From assembly GCF_001428105.1 (NCBI RefSeq), contig NZ_LMSJ01000022.1:26442-90441 (forward strand): a stretch of DNA of 64,000 bases. The letters are read 5' to 3'. Source of the DNA: Paenibacillus sp. Soil766 (lineage in GTDB: Bacteria > Bacillota > Bacilli > Paenibacillales > NBRC-103111). This document shows positions 36,927 through 45,785 of the stretch, one piece after another. The translations under genes were made by a program, and so were the position numbers. The notes under the pieces were generated by a model. That model was not told where the DNA came from and made no database searches. It saw nothing but the letters and a program-made list of their open reading frames with translations. Each line of letters begins with the position of its first letter. Position 1 is the stretch's first letter.

Positions 36927-38192
36927 TTAAACCATTGCCTGCTCCTTAGTAGATTGCGTTGATAGTGACGCCTTATACTTCCAAGTAATGAACAAGCAGA
37001 GCAACCCCGTTAGAACCCCACAAGCAACGAATGCGCCATTGGCTCCATATCGATCGGCTATGAACCCAGAGAACAGACTTCCAATCGGTGTAGAACCCGC
37101 AAATACAAGGGAATATACACTCATGACACGTGCACGATACTCATCCTTCGCATACATTTGAAGAGCAGAGTTACTATTTGTCGCGAATAAAATATTAAAG
37201 AATCCCGTAAACGCAAGCAGCGTACCACAGACCCAAACTGAACCGCTCAGTCCATTAAGAATTAAGCATATGGCAACCATGCAGCTTGCGGCCATACTCA
37301 ACTTCAACTTCGGCCCTCGCTTACTCCGAAACGACATCGTTAGAGCCCCAGCTAGTGAACCAACGCCCAAACAAGACATCAATGTACCATAGGTCGTCTC
37401 TCCCATATGCAGGACATTTTTGGTGAATACAGGAATTAGAATATTAAAGTTAAAAGCAAGCGTACCAATAACGGTTACTAGCAACACAGTTGGTGAGAGA
37501 ATCGGATCTTTGGCAATGTAGACGATGCCATCCTTAATTTCCTTCAGTATACCTTCCTTCGCCCTCAACTTCCGTACGTATGGTGCTGCCTCAATATGAA
37601 TCAATCCATATAGAACAGCTATAAAGCTGACTCCATTTAGTAAAAAGCACCATCCTGCACCTAACCAGGCCATCATCACTGCGCCAATCGAAGGACCAAC
37701 AATTCTTGCCATATTAAACGTCGTTGAGTTAAGTGCAATCGCATTCATCAAATCTTCTTTGCCTACAATTTCCACATTAAAAGCCTGCCTTGTTGGCATA
37801 TCCAACGTATTATTTAGGCCAAGAAGCAGCGCCATGACAAGGATATATTCGTATCGAACCGTATCCGTCAGTACCAATGTGGCCAAAGCAAAAGCAAGTA
37901 TCATCGATACCGACTGTGTTAGTATAAGAATCTTCTTCTTAGGAAATTTATCCACAATAATGCCGGCAAACAGCGAAAATAATAGGATCGGTAGAAACTG
38001 GCACGCAGCCACAATCCCAAGTTTGAGAGACGATCCCGTCAGAGTGAGAACGAGCCAGGACTGCCCGATATTTTGCATCCATGTACCGATTAGCGATACA
38101 CATTGCCCTAACCACATATAGCGATAATTCTTGTGTGTCAACGCATGGAAATGACGATCAATGAACACAGCCCCCGCAGCCCTCATATTCAT
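36927..38192 (-). CDS. MFS transporter (EntS/MFS_3 type)
   Basis: Twelve-span major facilitator protein, 421 residues, probably a drug or metabolite exporter. The first span and loop read YRYMWLGQCVSLIGTWMQNIGQSWLVL, typical of this branch. The A-like motif is FAGIIVDKFPKKK. Its ATG overlaps the stop of the MarR gene (ATGA), so the regulator and exporter are co-translated, and the substrate probably is also the MarR ligand. Confidence 0.9.
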   Translation of the reverse strand: MNMRAAGAVFIDRHFHALTHKNYRYMWLGQCVSLIGTWMQNIGQSWLVLTLTGSSLKLGIVAACQFLPILLFSLFAGIIVDKFPKKKILILTQSVSMILAFALATLVLTDTVRYEYILVMALLLGLNNTLDMPTRQAFNVEIVGKEDLMNAIALNSTTFNMARIVGPSIGAVMMAWLGAGWCFLLNGVSFIAVLYGLIHIEAAPYVRKLRAKEGILKEIKDGIVYIAKDPILSPTVLLVTVIGTLAFNFNILIPVFTKNVLHMGETTYGTLMSCLGVGSLAGALTMSFRSKRGPKLKLSMAASCMVAICLILNGLSGSVWVCGTLLAFTGFFNILFATNSNSALQMYAKDEYRARVMSVYSLVFAGSTPIGSLFSGFIADRYGANGAFVACGVLTGLLCLFITWKYKASLSTQSTKEQAMV

Positions 38193-38638
38193 AGATCTAC
38201 CTCTTCTTCAGCAAAGTGAGCCGCATTGTGACCCATTTTTTCTAAAATCGTTAGCGCCATCTGCTTCTCCTCATCCGACATGCCGAACGTCAATCGCTCT
38301 CGCCAATCCGTGAGAACTTTGCGTACATCCTCCTTAATTCCACGAGCTTTATCCGTTAGAAATACCTCGTTGCATCGCTTATCCTTCTCGCTGACAATGC
38401 GCATTATGTAGCCTTGTTCTTCGAGCTTTTTCAGTGCTTTCGCCGTCGTACCTTTATCTATTTTCAAATAGTCGGACAGCTCCTCTTGCGTTAAACCATC
38501 CTCTTTATACAGCGCATTGAGGAAAATATGCTGACCTCTGCCGATCTCGAATTGCCTCAGGTGGTCACCGATATACATCTGACCGTACCTGTAAATCAGC
38601 GAGACCCACCTCGGAATCGAATTTCGCGTTTCAATCAT
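38189..38638 (-). CDS. MarR-family transcriptional regulator
   Basis: 149-residue winged-helix repressor. The DNA-binding core is QHIFLNALYKEDGLTQEELSDYLKIDKGTTAKALKKLEEQGYIMRIVSEKDKR, with the wing DKR typical of MarR. AAGGAGGGG lies about 8-10 bases before the ATG. It is the first gene of a two-gene unit with an MFS exporter, which it probably autoregulates together with itself. Confidence 0.9.
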   Translation of the reverse strand: MIETRNSIPRWVSLIYRYGQMYIGDHLRQFEIGRGQHIFLNALYKEDGLTQEELSDYLKIDKGTTAKALKKLEEQGYIMRIVSEKDKRCNEVFLTDKARGIKEDVRKVLTDWRERLTFGMSDEEKQMALTILEKMGHNAAHFAEEEVDL

Positions 38639-38680
38639 TGCAGCAACCCCTCCTTGTTTCTGAATGTACGGCTACAATAC

Positions 38681-38740
38681 AACTAACTACCACTTAACTA
38701 AACCTGATGAAACTGACTACCACTAACCTAAACCTGATAA
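38681..38740. repeat. Two 30-bp direct repeats
   Basis: Units at 38681-38710 and 38711-38740 differ in only a few bases (core CTACCACT..AAC..AAACCTGAT), with a partial third copy. They lie upstream of the MarR gene, in noncoding sequence. Confidence 0.75.
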
Positions 38741-38765
38741 ACTGACTAGATCGAACTGCCGAATC

Positions 38766-38837
38766 GTTGCACTTGCCACTAATTCAGTGTACGCCGAATA
38801 CGTTGCATGTGCAACTAATTTTTGGCGGATTTATTAA
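38766..38837. repeat. Two diverged 36-bp direct repeats
   Basis: GTTGCA at 38766 and again at 38802 begins two related units (GTTGCACTTGCCACTAATT and GTTGCATGTGCAACTAATT). The second runs into the large hairpin array. Confidence 0.55.
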
Positions 38838-39718
38838 CCGTTACAGTGTGGAGGGGAGGTGGCCTGCTTCGTGAGTTTAGCTTCTTTAGTGATGATTTTC
38901 TTCACTATGGAGTAGCGAGGCAGGCGGTTCTGCTGTATTTTGCTTCGTTAGTGATGATTTTCATCACTATGGCGTTCAGAGGCAGGCGGTTCTGGTGTAT
39001 TTTGCTTCGTTAGTGATGTTTTTCATCACTATGGCGTACCGAGGCAGGCGGTTCTGGTGTATTTTGCTTCGTTAGTGATGTTTTTCATCACTAAGGCGTA
39101 GCGTGGCAGGCGGTTCTGCTGTATTTTGCTTCGTTAGTGATGTTTTTCATCACTATGGCGTTCCGAGGCAGGCGGTTCTGCTATATTTCGCTTCGTTAGT
39201 GATGTTTTTCATCACTAAGGCGTAGCGTGGCAGGCGGTTCTGCTGTATTTTGCTTCGTTAGTGATGTTTTTCATCATTATGGCGTTCCGAGGCAGGCGGT
39301 TCTGCTGTATTTTGCTTCGTTAGTGATGTTTTTCATCACTATGGCGTAGCTTGGCAGAAGGTTCTGGTGTATTTCGCTTCGTTAGTGATGTTTTTCATCA
39401 CTATGGCGTACCGAGGCAGGTGATCTTGGCACTCTCTGTGCTGTAAGCGTGTTTTTCACCGTTACAGCTCGAGGGGCTGCTGATTTGGGCACTTTCCGCA
39501 ACTGTAAGCGTGTTTTTCGCCGTTACAGCGTGAACGGCTGCTGATTTGGGCACTTTCCGCAGCTGTAAGCGTGTTTTTCGCCGTTACAGTGTGAGGGGCT
39601 GCTGATTTGGGCACTTTCCGCAGCTGTAAGCGTGTTTTTCACCGTTACAGCGTGAACGGCTGCTGATTTCGGCACTTTCCGCAGCTGTAAGCGTGTTTTT
39701 CGCCGTTACAGCGCACAC
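38824..39718. repeat. Tandem array of two hairpin repeat types
   Basis: Type A: TTAGTGATG, T-rich loop, CATCACTA begins at 38886, 38948, 39010, 39072, 39134, 39196, 39258, 39320 and 39382, giving nine units of exactly 62 bp with linker ending GAGGCAGGCGGTTCTG. Type B: CTGTAAGCG, loop GTTTTTC, then CCGTTACAG begins at 39441, 39502, 39563, 39624 and 39685, giving five units of exactly 61 bp. A half type-B unit (CCGTTACAGTGTG) also borders the left end. No open frame runs through the array, and 62 and 61 are not multiples of three. Confidence 0.95.
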
Positions 39719-39723
39719 CATAC

Positions 39724-39761
39724 AAAAAGGAGAAGCAAGTCGAAACTTGCCCCTCCTTTTT
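39724..39761 (-). terminator. Terminator after lactonase gene
   Basis: AAAAAGGAG and GCAAGT pair with ACTTGC and CTCCTTTTT across a CGAA loop. It lies between the lactonase stop and the repeat array. Confidence 0.75.
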
Positions 39762-39796
39762 CAGAAATAGCGCCTAACGTTGCTCGTTCAGCGCTA

Positions 39797-40933
39797 TTAA
39801 AGAAATCTCACGCAAACCGGTCGCGATACCGCTACAGTTTGCTCCGTTTCATGCAGCATCCCTGTCTCCGCATCCCTGCGGAAGACAACGATGCTGTTCG
39901 AGCCCTGATTCGCCGCAAGCAGGAACTCGTCCTGCGGCGAAAGCGCGAAGTTCCGCGGCGTCCGCCCCCGCGTCGACTGCCAACCCACGGCCGACAGCGT
40001 GCCGCTGTCTCGGTCGACGCCATAAACCGCAATACTATCGTGTCCGCGGTTCGATGCATACAAGAAACGGCCATCCTCGGAGAGGTGGATGTCCGCGCAA
40101 TAACTGTCACCGCCGAAGTCCTCCGGCAGTGTCGACAAGCTCTGGACCGCGGCCATGCGGCCCGCAGCCGCCTCATAAGACAACACGGTGACCGTGTTGT
40201 CCAGCTCATTGATCGCGTACACATACGTGCCGTCCGCGTTAAACACCACATGCCGCGGGCCTGCGCCCGGCTTCACCCCTGCTCCGCCATGCGGCAGCAG
40301 GTCGCCGCTCTCCGCGTCAATGCGACTAACGACCAGCCGATCAAGGCCTAGATCGGCCGATACAGCAAACCGATTGTCCGGAGCCGGGACAATCGAGTGC
40401 GCGTGCGCTGCTTCTTGGCGATCCGCTTGCGGTCCAAGCTCGCCTTCGTGCTTGATCAGCTGCGTGTGCTCACCTAAACCACCGCCTGCTTCAACGGGAA
40501 ACACCGTCACATCTCCGCTTAAGTAATTCGCCACATACACCCTGCTGCCTGTGGCATCCAAGCTAATGTAGCAGGGCGCAGAGCCGTCTGTCGGCTGTTG
40601 GTTGATTTTGTTCAATCTCCCTGTTCCCGCTTCAATCGCGAATGCTGCGGCGGAGCCTCCGAAACGTCCCTCATAGGTTTCGGTTTCACTCACAGCATAC
40701 AGAATGGTTCCTTCCTTGTTCACCTCTAAGAACGATGCATTCGGCAAATCGCTGTACGTTTGAATCAGCGATAATTCACCATTTTGCCCATTAAAGCTAT
40801 ATAAAGAAATGCCCACCGGATGCTGATCATCCGTATAAGAACCAACATACACATATACCTTTGAAATTGACTTTTCATTTGCATTTTCATTTGCATTTGC
40901 ATTTGTACTTGCATTTTCACGCTCATTTCCCAT
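39797..40933 (-). CDS. Lactonase family protein (PF10282, 6-phosphogluconolactonase-like)
   Basis: 378-residue seven-bladed beta-propeller of the Pgl/YkgB type. It is predicted to hydrolyse 6-phosphogluconolactone or a similar lactone, but many members are unproven. Landmarks include YVYVGSYTDD, the repeated blade ends YVANYLSGDVTVF, YVYAINELDNTVTVL and LYASNRGHDSIAVY, and GPRHVVFN. The first 22 residues are a low-complexity run of Asn, Ala and Glu made from a short DNA repeat at about 40880-40920. GGGAGG precedes the ATG. No signal peptide. Confidence 0.85.
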   Translation of the reverse strand: MGNERENASTNANANENANEKSISKVYVYVGSYTDDQHPVGISLYSFNGQNGELSLIQTYSDLPNASFLEVNKEGTILYAVSETETYEGRFGGSAAAFAIEAGTGRLNKINQQPTDGSAPCYISLDATGSRVYVANYLSGDVTVFPVEAGGGLGEHTQLIKHEGELGPQADRQEAAHAHSIVPAPDNRFAVSADLGLDRLVVSRIDAESGDLLPHGGAGVKPGAGPRHVVFNADGTYVYAINELDNTVTVLSYEAAAGRMAAVQSLSTLPEDFGGDSYCADIHLSEDGRFLYASNRGHDSIAVYGVDRDSGTLSAVGWQSTRGRTPRNFALSPQDEFLLAANQGSNSIVVFRRDAETGMLHETEQTVAVSRPVCVRFL

Positions 40934-40960
40934 CCCAACTCTACCTCCCTAATTCCCCTA

Positions 40961-41593
40961 TCATTTATCTGCCGCTTGCCTTCGCTTCCCAAAAGCCGTC
41001 ACACACATCGCGATAATCGCTCCATATAAAGCAAGCTCCATATCATGATGTGCATCCCAAGGATCGCCTTGCGCTCCAACGAATAAAGTACCGATCTCAG
41101 GGGCTACGATCATGGCGACCCACATTTCGATTAGCTCATAGCATGCACCCATTGCCAAAACGATAGCACACGTCATCACATAAATCCATCTTCTTCCAAG
41201 TGTTGTGAAGCCCCTCAAACCTTCATAGATGGGATAGGCGCAAAGCAGCCCGAAACTTAAGTGAACAAGCCGATCGAAATGATCTCGCTCAGACCCGAAT
41301 ATACTCCGCAACCAGGGATCGAACCACGTCCCATTATATGAAAAGTGAGCCCCTACGCTATGTAACAACAGGAAACTCGCCAATAAGCCATATGTTAGAT
41401 TTGAAAATGTAAAAAACCTATACGTAACGATGAATCCAAGTAATGCTGCCCATGTCAAAAGATTTTCTAACACCCAGTCCCCACGACTATGCGGTGCAAT
41501 CGCCAACCATCCCCACAATCCTAGCCACACGACCAGAATGATATGCAGTATCCCATTTGTTTGAAAAGGTTTCTTAGTCGCTTTCCCGTGCAT
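40961..41593 (-). CDS. DUF2238 membrane protein (YjdF-like)
   Basis: 210-residue integral membrane protein of unknown function with about six hydrophobic spans. It carries the DUF2238 signature LLLHSVGAHFSYNGTWFDPW and the following DHFDRLVHLSFGLL, then GDPWDAHHDMELALYGA near the C-terminus. The conserved His and Asp residues lie at the membrane face. It is 27 bp upstream of the lactonase gene and may be co-transcribed with it. Confidence 0.8.
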   Translation of the reverse strand: MHGKATKKPFQTNGILHIILVVWLGLWGWLAIAPHSRGDWVLENLLTWAALLGFIVTYRFFTFSNLTYGLLASFLLLHSVGAHFSYNGTWFDPWLRSIFGSERDHFDRLVHLSFGLLCAYPIYEGLRGFTTLGRRWIYVMTCAIVLAMGACYELIEMWVAMIVAPEIGTLFVGAQGDPWDAHHDMELALYGAIIAMCVTAFGKRRQAADK

Positions 41594-41694
41594 CTGCTCA
41601 GCCCCCTTATCGTCTCTACAGACTAAGAGTACCGTGCTAGCATGCCTTCCAAAAGTACTAACTTTTTCTAGTACCGAGCCCGAGGCTCACTCAT

Positions 41695-42540
41695 TTAGTT
41701 GAATGAACCTCTCATGTATAGGCTCCGGAACTCACTCGGTGTCATCCCTTCATGTTCATGAAATCGCTGATTGAAATAACTAGCAGACGTATACCCCGCT
41801 TCACCTGCGATGTCCTTGATCGGCCAATTTTCTTTCTCAATTAAGCGCTGCTTAGCGAATTGAATTCGGCAAAGTGTAATGAACGACAGCGGCGTCATGG
41901 ATGTGGCTTTTCGAAATATTTTGCAAAAATAATACGTACTAACGCCCGTTAGCTCCGCCCACTCATCGAGATTGAAAGGTTCGCAGGCTCTACGCTGCAT
42001 CTCTGGGAGCAAGGCTAGAATCCGATCCACCGATTCCGTCCCTCGATTGACCGTTAATGGTGAGGCATAGCTCATGAATTCGCACAAAATCATATACATC
42101 AACGTGCTCAACTCCGTCGGTCGAAGTATTTGATGTGCTTCCGCTTCTACGAGCAGCTCATTGAAAGCTTTTTCAAGCTCAGCACTCCTTTTTAACGTCC
42201 ATAAATTGCGTAGAAATCCCTTCTCCAACAGAAACTCCTTGATTTGATCCCCATAAAAATGCACCCAACGAACATCCCACGGATCATCTTTTGAACTGTA
42301 ATAGCGCTGCTCTTGATAGGGCGGAAATAAGAAAGCATCCCCCTTTTGCAAAGTGTATAGCTGCCCTTCGATCTCCACATAACCTTTTCCTGAGATGACA
42401 AAATGCAAACTGTACGTTGACCATAAGCCCTCTGGCCGCTCGACTTCATGTTGGGGCTCTTCGCAATACCAGCCTACGGATTCTGGGAATATGAAATACA
42501 TAGATTGCTGTAAAGTTGGTAACATAACATGTCGGCGCAT
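41695..42540 (-). CDS. AraC-family regulator with cupin sensor
   Basis: 281 residues. The N-terminal beta-barrel (about 1-150) has the AraC arm and cupin segment VISGKGYVEIEGQLYTLQKGDAFLFPP. The C-terminal AraC helix-turn-helix pair (about 180-278) ends SASYFNQRFHEHEGMTPSEFRSLY. GATGAGGT lies upstream of the ATG. It is divergent from the Gfo/Idh/MocA and aldo/keto reductase genes, so it probably controls them in response to a sugar. Confidence 0.9.
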   Translation of the reverse strand: MRRHVMLPTLQQSMYFIFPESVGWYCEEPQHEVERPEGLWSTYSLHFVISGKGYVEIEGQLYTLQKGDAFLFPPYQEQRYYSSKDDPWDVRWVHFYGDQIKEFLLEKGFLRNLWTLKRSAELEKAFNELLVEAEAHQILRPTELSTLMYMILCEFMSYASPLTVNRGTESVDRILALLPEMQRRACEPFNLDEWAELTGVSTYYFCKIFRKATSMTPLSFITLCRIQFAKQRLIEKENWPIKDIAGEAGYTSASYFNQRFHEHEGMTPSEFRSLYMRGSFN

Positions 42541-42674
42541 CGATTAAGACCTCATCTCTAATGACAATATTACGATAGTCGAATCAATATATTGTTATAT
42601 TCATTTTAATTAACTCATTTTATAATAGCAATATAACGTTACACATTCCGCAAGAAAAAAGGAGAATTGCTGTT
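42541..42674. promoter_or_regulatory. Divergent promoter region with inverted repeats
   Basis: AT-rich gap between the AraC gene and the oxidoreductase gene. It contains TGTTATATT and AATATAACG facing each other, and TTATAAT (a possible -10) near 42620. These could be AraC sites; no experiment supports this. Confidence 0.4.
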
Positions 42675-43670
42675 ATGACTAAACTTCGTTGGGGCATTCT
42701 AGGCTGTGCCAATATTGCCATCCGTGCCTGTATCCCAGGAATTAAGCAGTCCGAAACCGGTGTTGTAAGCGCAATCGCTAGTCGCAATCTGGAGAAATCT
42801 CAAGAGGTTGCCACGCGACTTGAAATCCCGAAAGCTTATGGAAGCTATGAAGAATTGATTGCGGATCCGGATATTGATGCGATCTACATCCCACTTCCGA
42901 ACCATTTACATAAAGAGTGGACGATCCGAGCAGCGCAAGCTGGCAAGCATGTTCTGTGTGAGAAGCCTGCTGCGCTGACGGCCGCTGAGGTACAAGAAAT
43001 GGTTACGGTTAGTGAAGAAGCTGGCGTGCTGTTCGCTGAAGCTTTCATGTATCGCCATCACCCTCGCTATGAGCGTGTGAAAGCCATCATGCAATCTGGC
43101 GAAATCGGAGATATTCGCGGTATTCACGGTACATTTACGTTCAGTAACCCAGATGATAGCAAAAATGTTCGTTACGTCCGCGAATGGGGCGGCGGATCGG
43201 TCTATGACGTGGGCTGTTACCCGCTAAGTGCGGCTAGATTTCTGCTAGATCGTGAACCTGAGGCTGTTACCACTCATGCTTTCTTCTCTCCTGAACATGA
43301 TAACGTTGATATGATGATGTCTGGACTTGTTGAGTTCAGCGGGAATGTAGCTCTCACGTTCGATTGCGGGATGTGGGCATCCTTCCGAAATACACTTGAG
43401 ATTCTTGGTTCCAAGGGACGTATCGTGATTCCATCGGCATTTGTAACTCCAACTGAAGAATCCGGTCATTTCCAAGTTTTTGTCGGGAACGAGCAGCGCG
43501 AAGAAAAAGTTCCTTTCCTTAACCAATACGCCCTGCAGGTCGACGATATGGCCTATGCCGCATGGGGTGAGAAACCACAGCGCTTCCCTGCACATGATGC
43601 CATTCTGAATTTGAAAGTCATCGACGCTTGCATGCAATCCGCGACAGAACGCGCTCGTGTTCAACTTTAA
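42675..43670 (+). CDS. Gfo/Idh/MocA-family NAD(P) oxidoreductase
   Basis: 331 residues. The Rossmann nucleotide-binding motif is GILGCANIA near residue 7, and the conserved EKPAALTAAE stretch near residue 96 holds the family's Glu-Lys-Pro. The C-terminal alpha/beta domain begins near GDIRGIHGTFTFSN and includes GGGSVYDVGCYPL, with the usual catalytic Asp/His region. Substrate likely a sugar or sugar acid. AAAGGAG precedes the ATG. First gene of an operon with the aldo/keto reductase. Confidence 0.9.
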   Translation: MTKLRWGILGCANIAIRACIPGIKQSETGVVSAIASRNLEKSQEVATRLEIPKAYGSYEELIADPDIDAIYIPLPNHLHKEWTIRAAQAGKHVLCEKPAALTAAEVQEMVTVSEEAGVLFAEAFMYRHHPRYERVKAIMQSGEIGDIRGIHGTFTFSNPDDSKNVRYVREWGGGSVYDVGCYPLSAARFLLDREPEAVTTHAFFSPEHDNVDMMMSGLVEFSGNVALTFDCGMWASFRNTLEILGSKGRIVIPSAFVTPTEESGHFQVFVGNEQREEKVPFLNQYALQVDDMAYAAWGEKPQRFPAHDAILNLKVIDACMQSATERARVQL

Positions 43671-43700
43671 TATTTCATAATGAGAGGCTGGCGATTATAG

Positions 43701-44639
43701 ATGAAGCATATTCAGATTAAAGGATTAGATAAACCGGTATCCAAATTGGTGATGGGATCTGATTTTTTCAGATTAGACAACCCGCAAGAGGTTAGTGAAA
43801 TCCTTCATCATTATTTGGCTATTGGCGGGAACACGATTGATTCCGCGCACATCTATTGTGGGGGGCAAAGTGAGCAGGCAATCGGCATTTGGCTGGATGA
43901 AACGGGGAAACGGGAAGAAATGGTGTTATTCACCAAAGGCTCTCATCATGATCAAAATGGTCCTCGCGTGAATCCGGAAGCGATTCGCCATGATCTGATG
44001 ACTAGTCTGGAGCGGATGCGTACGGACTACATCGACTTGTACGGTTTACATCGGGATGATCCAGCAACACCTGTTGGCGTCATTGTTGAAGCGCTCAATG
44101 AACATTTGGAAGCTGGCCATATTCGTGCCTTCGGCGGGTCCAACTGGACGCATCAGCGTTTGCAAGAGGCGAATGACTATGCCGCAAAGCATGGCCTCGT
44201 CGGCTTTAGCTTCAGCTCGCCTAACCTTAGTCTCGCTAAGCCCAACGAGCCCTTCTGGGCTGGCTGTGTCTCAGCAGACGCGGAGACTTTGCGCTGGCAC
44301 GAAGAGCAGCAGTTTCCACTGCTGTCATGGTCTTCGCAGGCGCGGGGCTTCTTCACTGGCCGGTACTCGCCGGAAGTCCGCGATAACGCTGATCTCGTTC
44401 GAGTATTCTACAGCGACGAGAACTGGACGCGGTTGCAGCGTGCGCAGCAGCTCGCACAGGAAAAAGGCGTGAGCCCGATCCAGATCGCCCTCGCCTACGT
44501 GCTAAGCCAGCCGCTTCCGGCGTGCGCGCTGATCGGACCGCGCACCGAGGCCGAGATGGTCTCCTGCCGCGATGGCGCAGAGCTTGTGCTGTCGGCGCAG
44601 GAGCTCGCCTGGCTTGATTTGACTGGAGCTACGGTGTAG
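43701..44639 (+). CDS. Aldo/keto reductase
   Basis: 312-residue TIM-barrel NADPH oxidoreductase. The catalytic tetrad is visible: Asp in IDSAHIYCGG with the Tyr, Lys in LFTKGSHH and His in YGLHRDDP. The C-terminal cofactor segment is ALIGPRTEAEM. AGAGGCTGG lies upstream. With the Gfo/Idh/MocA enzyme 30 bp ahead it could interconvert sugar keto and hydroxy forms. Base composition rises in G+C from about 44200 on. Confidence 0.9.
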   Translation: MKHIQIKGLDKPVSKLVMGSDFFRLDNPQEVSEILHHYLAIGGNTIDSAHIYCGGQSEQAIGIWLDETGKREEMVLFTKGSHHDQNGPRVNPEAIRHDLMTSLERMRTDYIDLYGLHRDDPATPVGVIVEALNEHLEAGHIRAFGGSNWTHQRLQEANDYAAKHGLVGFSFSSPNLSLAKPNEPFWAGCVSADAETLRWHEEQQFPLLSWSSQARGFFTGRYSPEVRDNADLVRVFYSDENWTRLQRAQQLAQEKGVSPIQIALAYVLSQPLPACALIGPRTEAEMVSCRDGAELVLSAQELAWLDLTGATV

Positions 44640-44697
44640 CTCTGGCGGGGTTAGAGCTGATTTATTCGATGTGAAACGTATAATGATTTATGGTTAA

Positions 44698-44726
44698 GTT
44701 GCGGAATGTGATTCCGCAACTTTTTT
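44698..44726 (+). terminator. Terminator after aldo/keto reductase
   Basis: GTTGCGGAAT (44698-44707) pairs perfectly with ATTCCGCAAC (44711-44720), followed by six T. Confidence 0.9.
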
Positions 44727-44793
44727 CAATTTCTCCTTTGCAAATATCTATCCGTATTTACGCTCCAACTTGGTTATCTACTGTTAGACTTGT

Positions 44794-45606
44794 TTATTTC
44801 GTATAAACAACAGGGAATTCTGCTCCAGTCAAAAGTTCACCTGGCTGTACATGGATATGTTTGCTCATAGGGTGATTGCCGACTGGCTCATAACGAATGT
44901 TCCCCGGCATATAATGAACCGCAATCGCACGCCGTTTCATCTGGGAGTGGTTAGGCAAAGATCCGTGCCAGGTCATACAGTGATGGTAGCCTACTTGGCC
45001 TTTCTTGATCTCGAACGGTACTGGTTTGATCTCCACACCTTCGGGCAGTAATTCAGGACGCTTATGCTGCGGCATATGGTCTGGACCATGAAGCAAGTGC
45101 CTTTGATGATCTCCCCATGTATGACTACCAGGCACCATCCACATGCAACCGTTCTCTATAACCGCATCGTCCAACGCCACCCAGGCGCTGATCAACTCCG
45201 AAGGTTGAATAATCGGCCATAAGGGATGATCTTGATGCCACTTCGTAGGCCCACCTGTGACAGGCGGCTTGTATTGAATTTGATCATGCCAAATGCGTAA
45301 GGTGTCTGTACCTGCGAGTTGTGCAACCTCTTCACATAAGGTGCGATTAGCTGCATGCTGCAAATAAAGATCACTAGCCATCCAAATGTTGACAACTTGA
45401 ACGATGGATTCATTCGCTTCCATGCTCATACCATATTCACTTTTGTCTAATAAATTACGGCTAAGTACCGGTTTCTTCATCGTTCTGCCTTCCAATACTA
45501 GATCCAGCTCACGACGTAAAAGCTCAACCTCCTCGTCGTTTAGCACAACCTCACCTTTTACAAACCCATCGCGCTCAAAAGCCTCTACTTGTTCCACTGT
45601 CAGCAT
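44794..45606 (-). CDS. Phytanoyl-CoA dioxygenase family protein
   Basis: 270-residue Fe(II)/2-oxoglutarate dioxygenase of the PhyH type. The metal-binding triad is seen in KWHQDHPLW (His and Asp) and in GYHHCMTWHGSLPNHS (distal His); KRRAIAVHYM fits the 2-oxoglutarate Arg region. The ATG at 45604-45606 has GGGGGAT upstream; a GTG six codons earlier is possible. Substrate unknown; such enzymes often hydroxylate small acids or natural products. Divergent from an AraC regulator. Confidence 0.85.
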   Translation of the reverse strand: MLTVEQVEAFERDGFVKGEVVLNDEEVELLRRELDLVLEGRTMKKPVLSRNLLDKSEYGMSMEANESIVQVVNIWMASDLYLQHAANRTLCEEVAQLAGTDTLRIWHDQIQYKPPVTGGPTKWHQDHPLWPIIQPSELISAWVALDDAVIENGCMWMVPGSHTWGDHQRHLLHGPDHMPQHKRPELLPEGVEIKPVPFEIKKGQVGYHHCMTWHGSLPNHSQMKRRAIAVHYMPGNIRYEPVGNHPMSKHIHVQPGELLTGAEFPVVYTK

Positions 45607-45785
45607 GCTTAATCCCCCATCCACAATTTATTGATAGCCGCATATTCGCCTTACAAGAGTAAGTCTAACAGGGCACCGTTCTTAAGTCGTTGCAGGAAAG
45701 GGTAGAATAAGTTGCACTTTTCAAAGGTTTTTAACTGCTAGCAGCGAACTAGTTGAGAATAAAAGATCGATAAGGAGCGCCTCAA

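Noticed and set aside
38822..39013. 63-codon ORF in the repeat array
   Set aside because: It spans repeat units whose length is not a multiple of three, so the frame is not kept.
38886..39718. CRISPR array
   Set aside because: Units are joined end to end with no unique spacers, the repeats are 61-62 bp, and no cas genes are present.
39441..39718. cre boxes in type-B repeats
   Set aside because: TGTAAGCG resembles a cre half site, but the other half does not fit the 14-base consensus in any unit.
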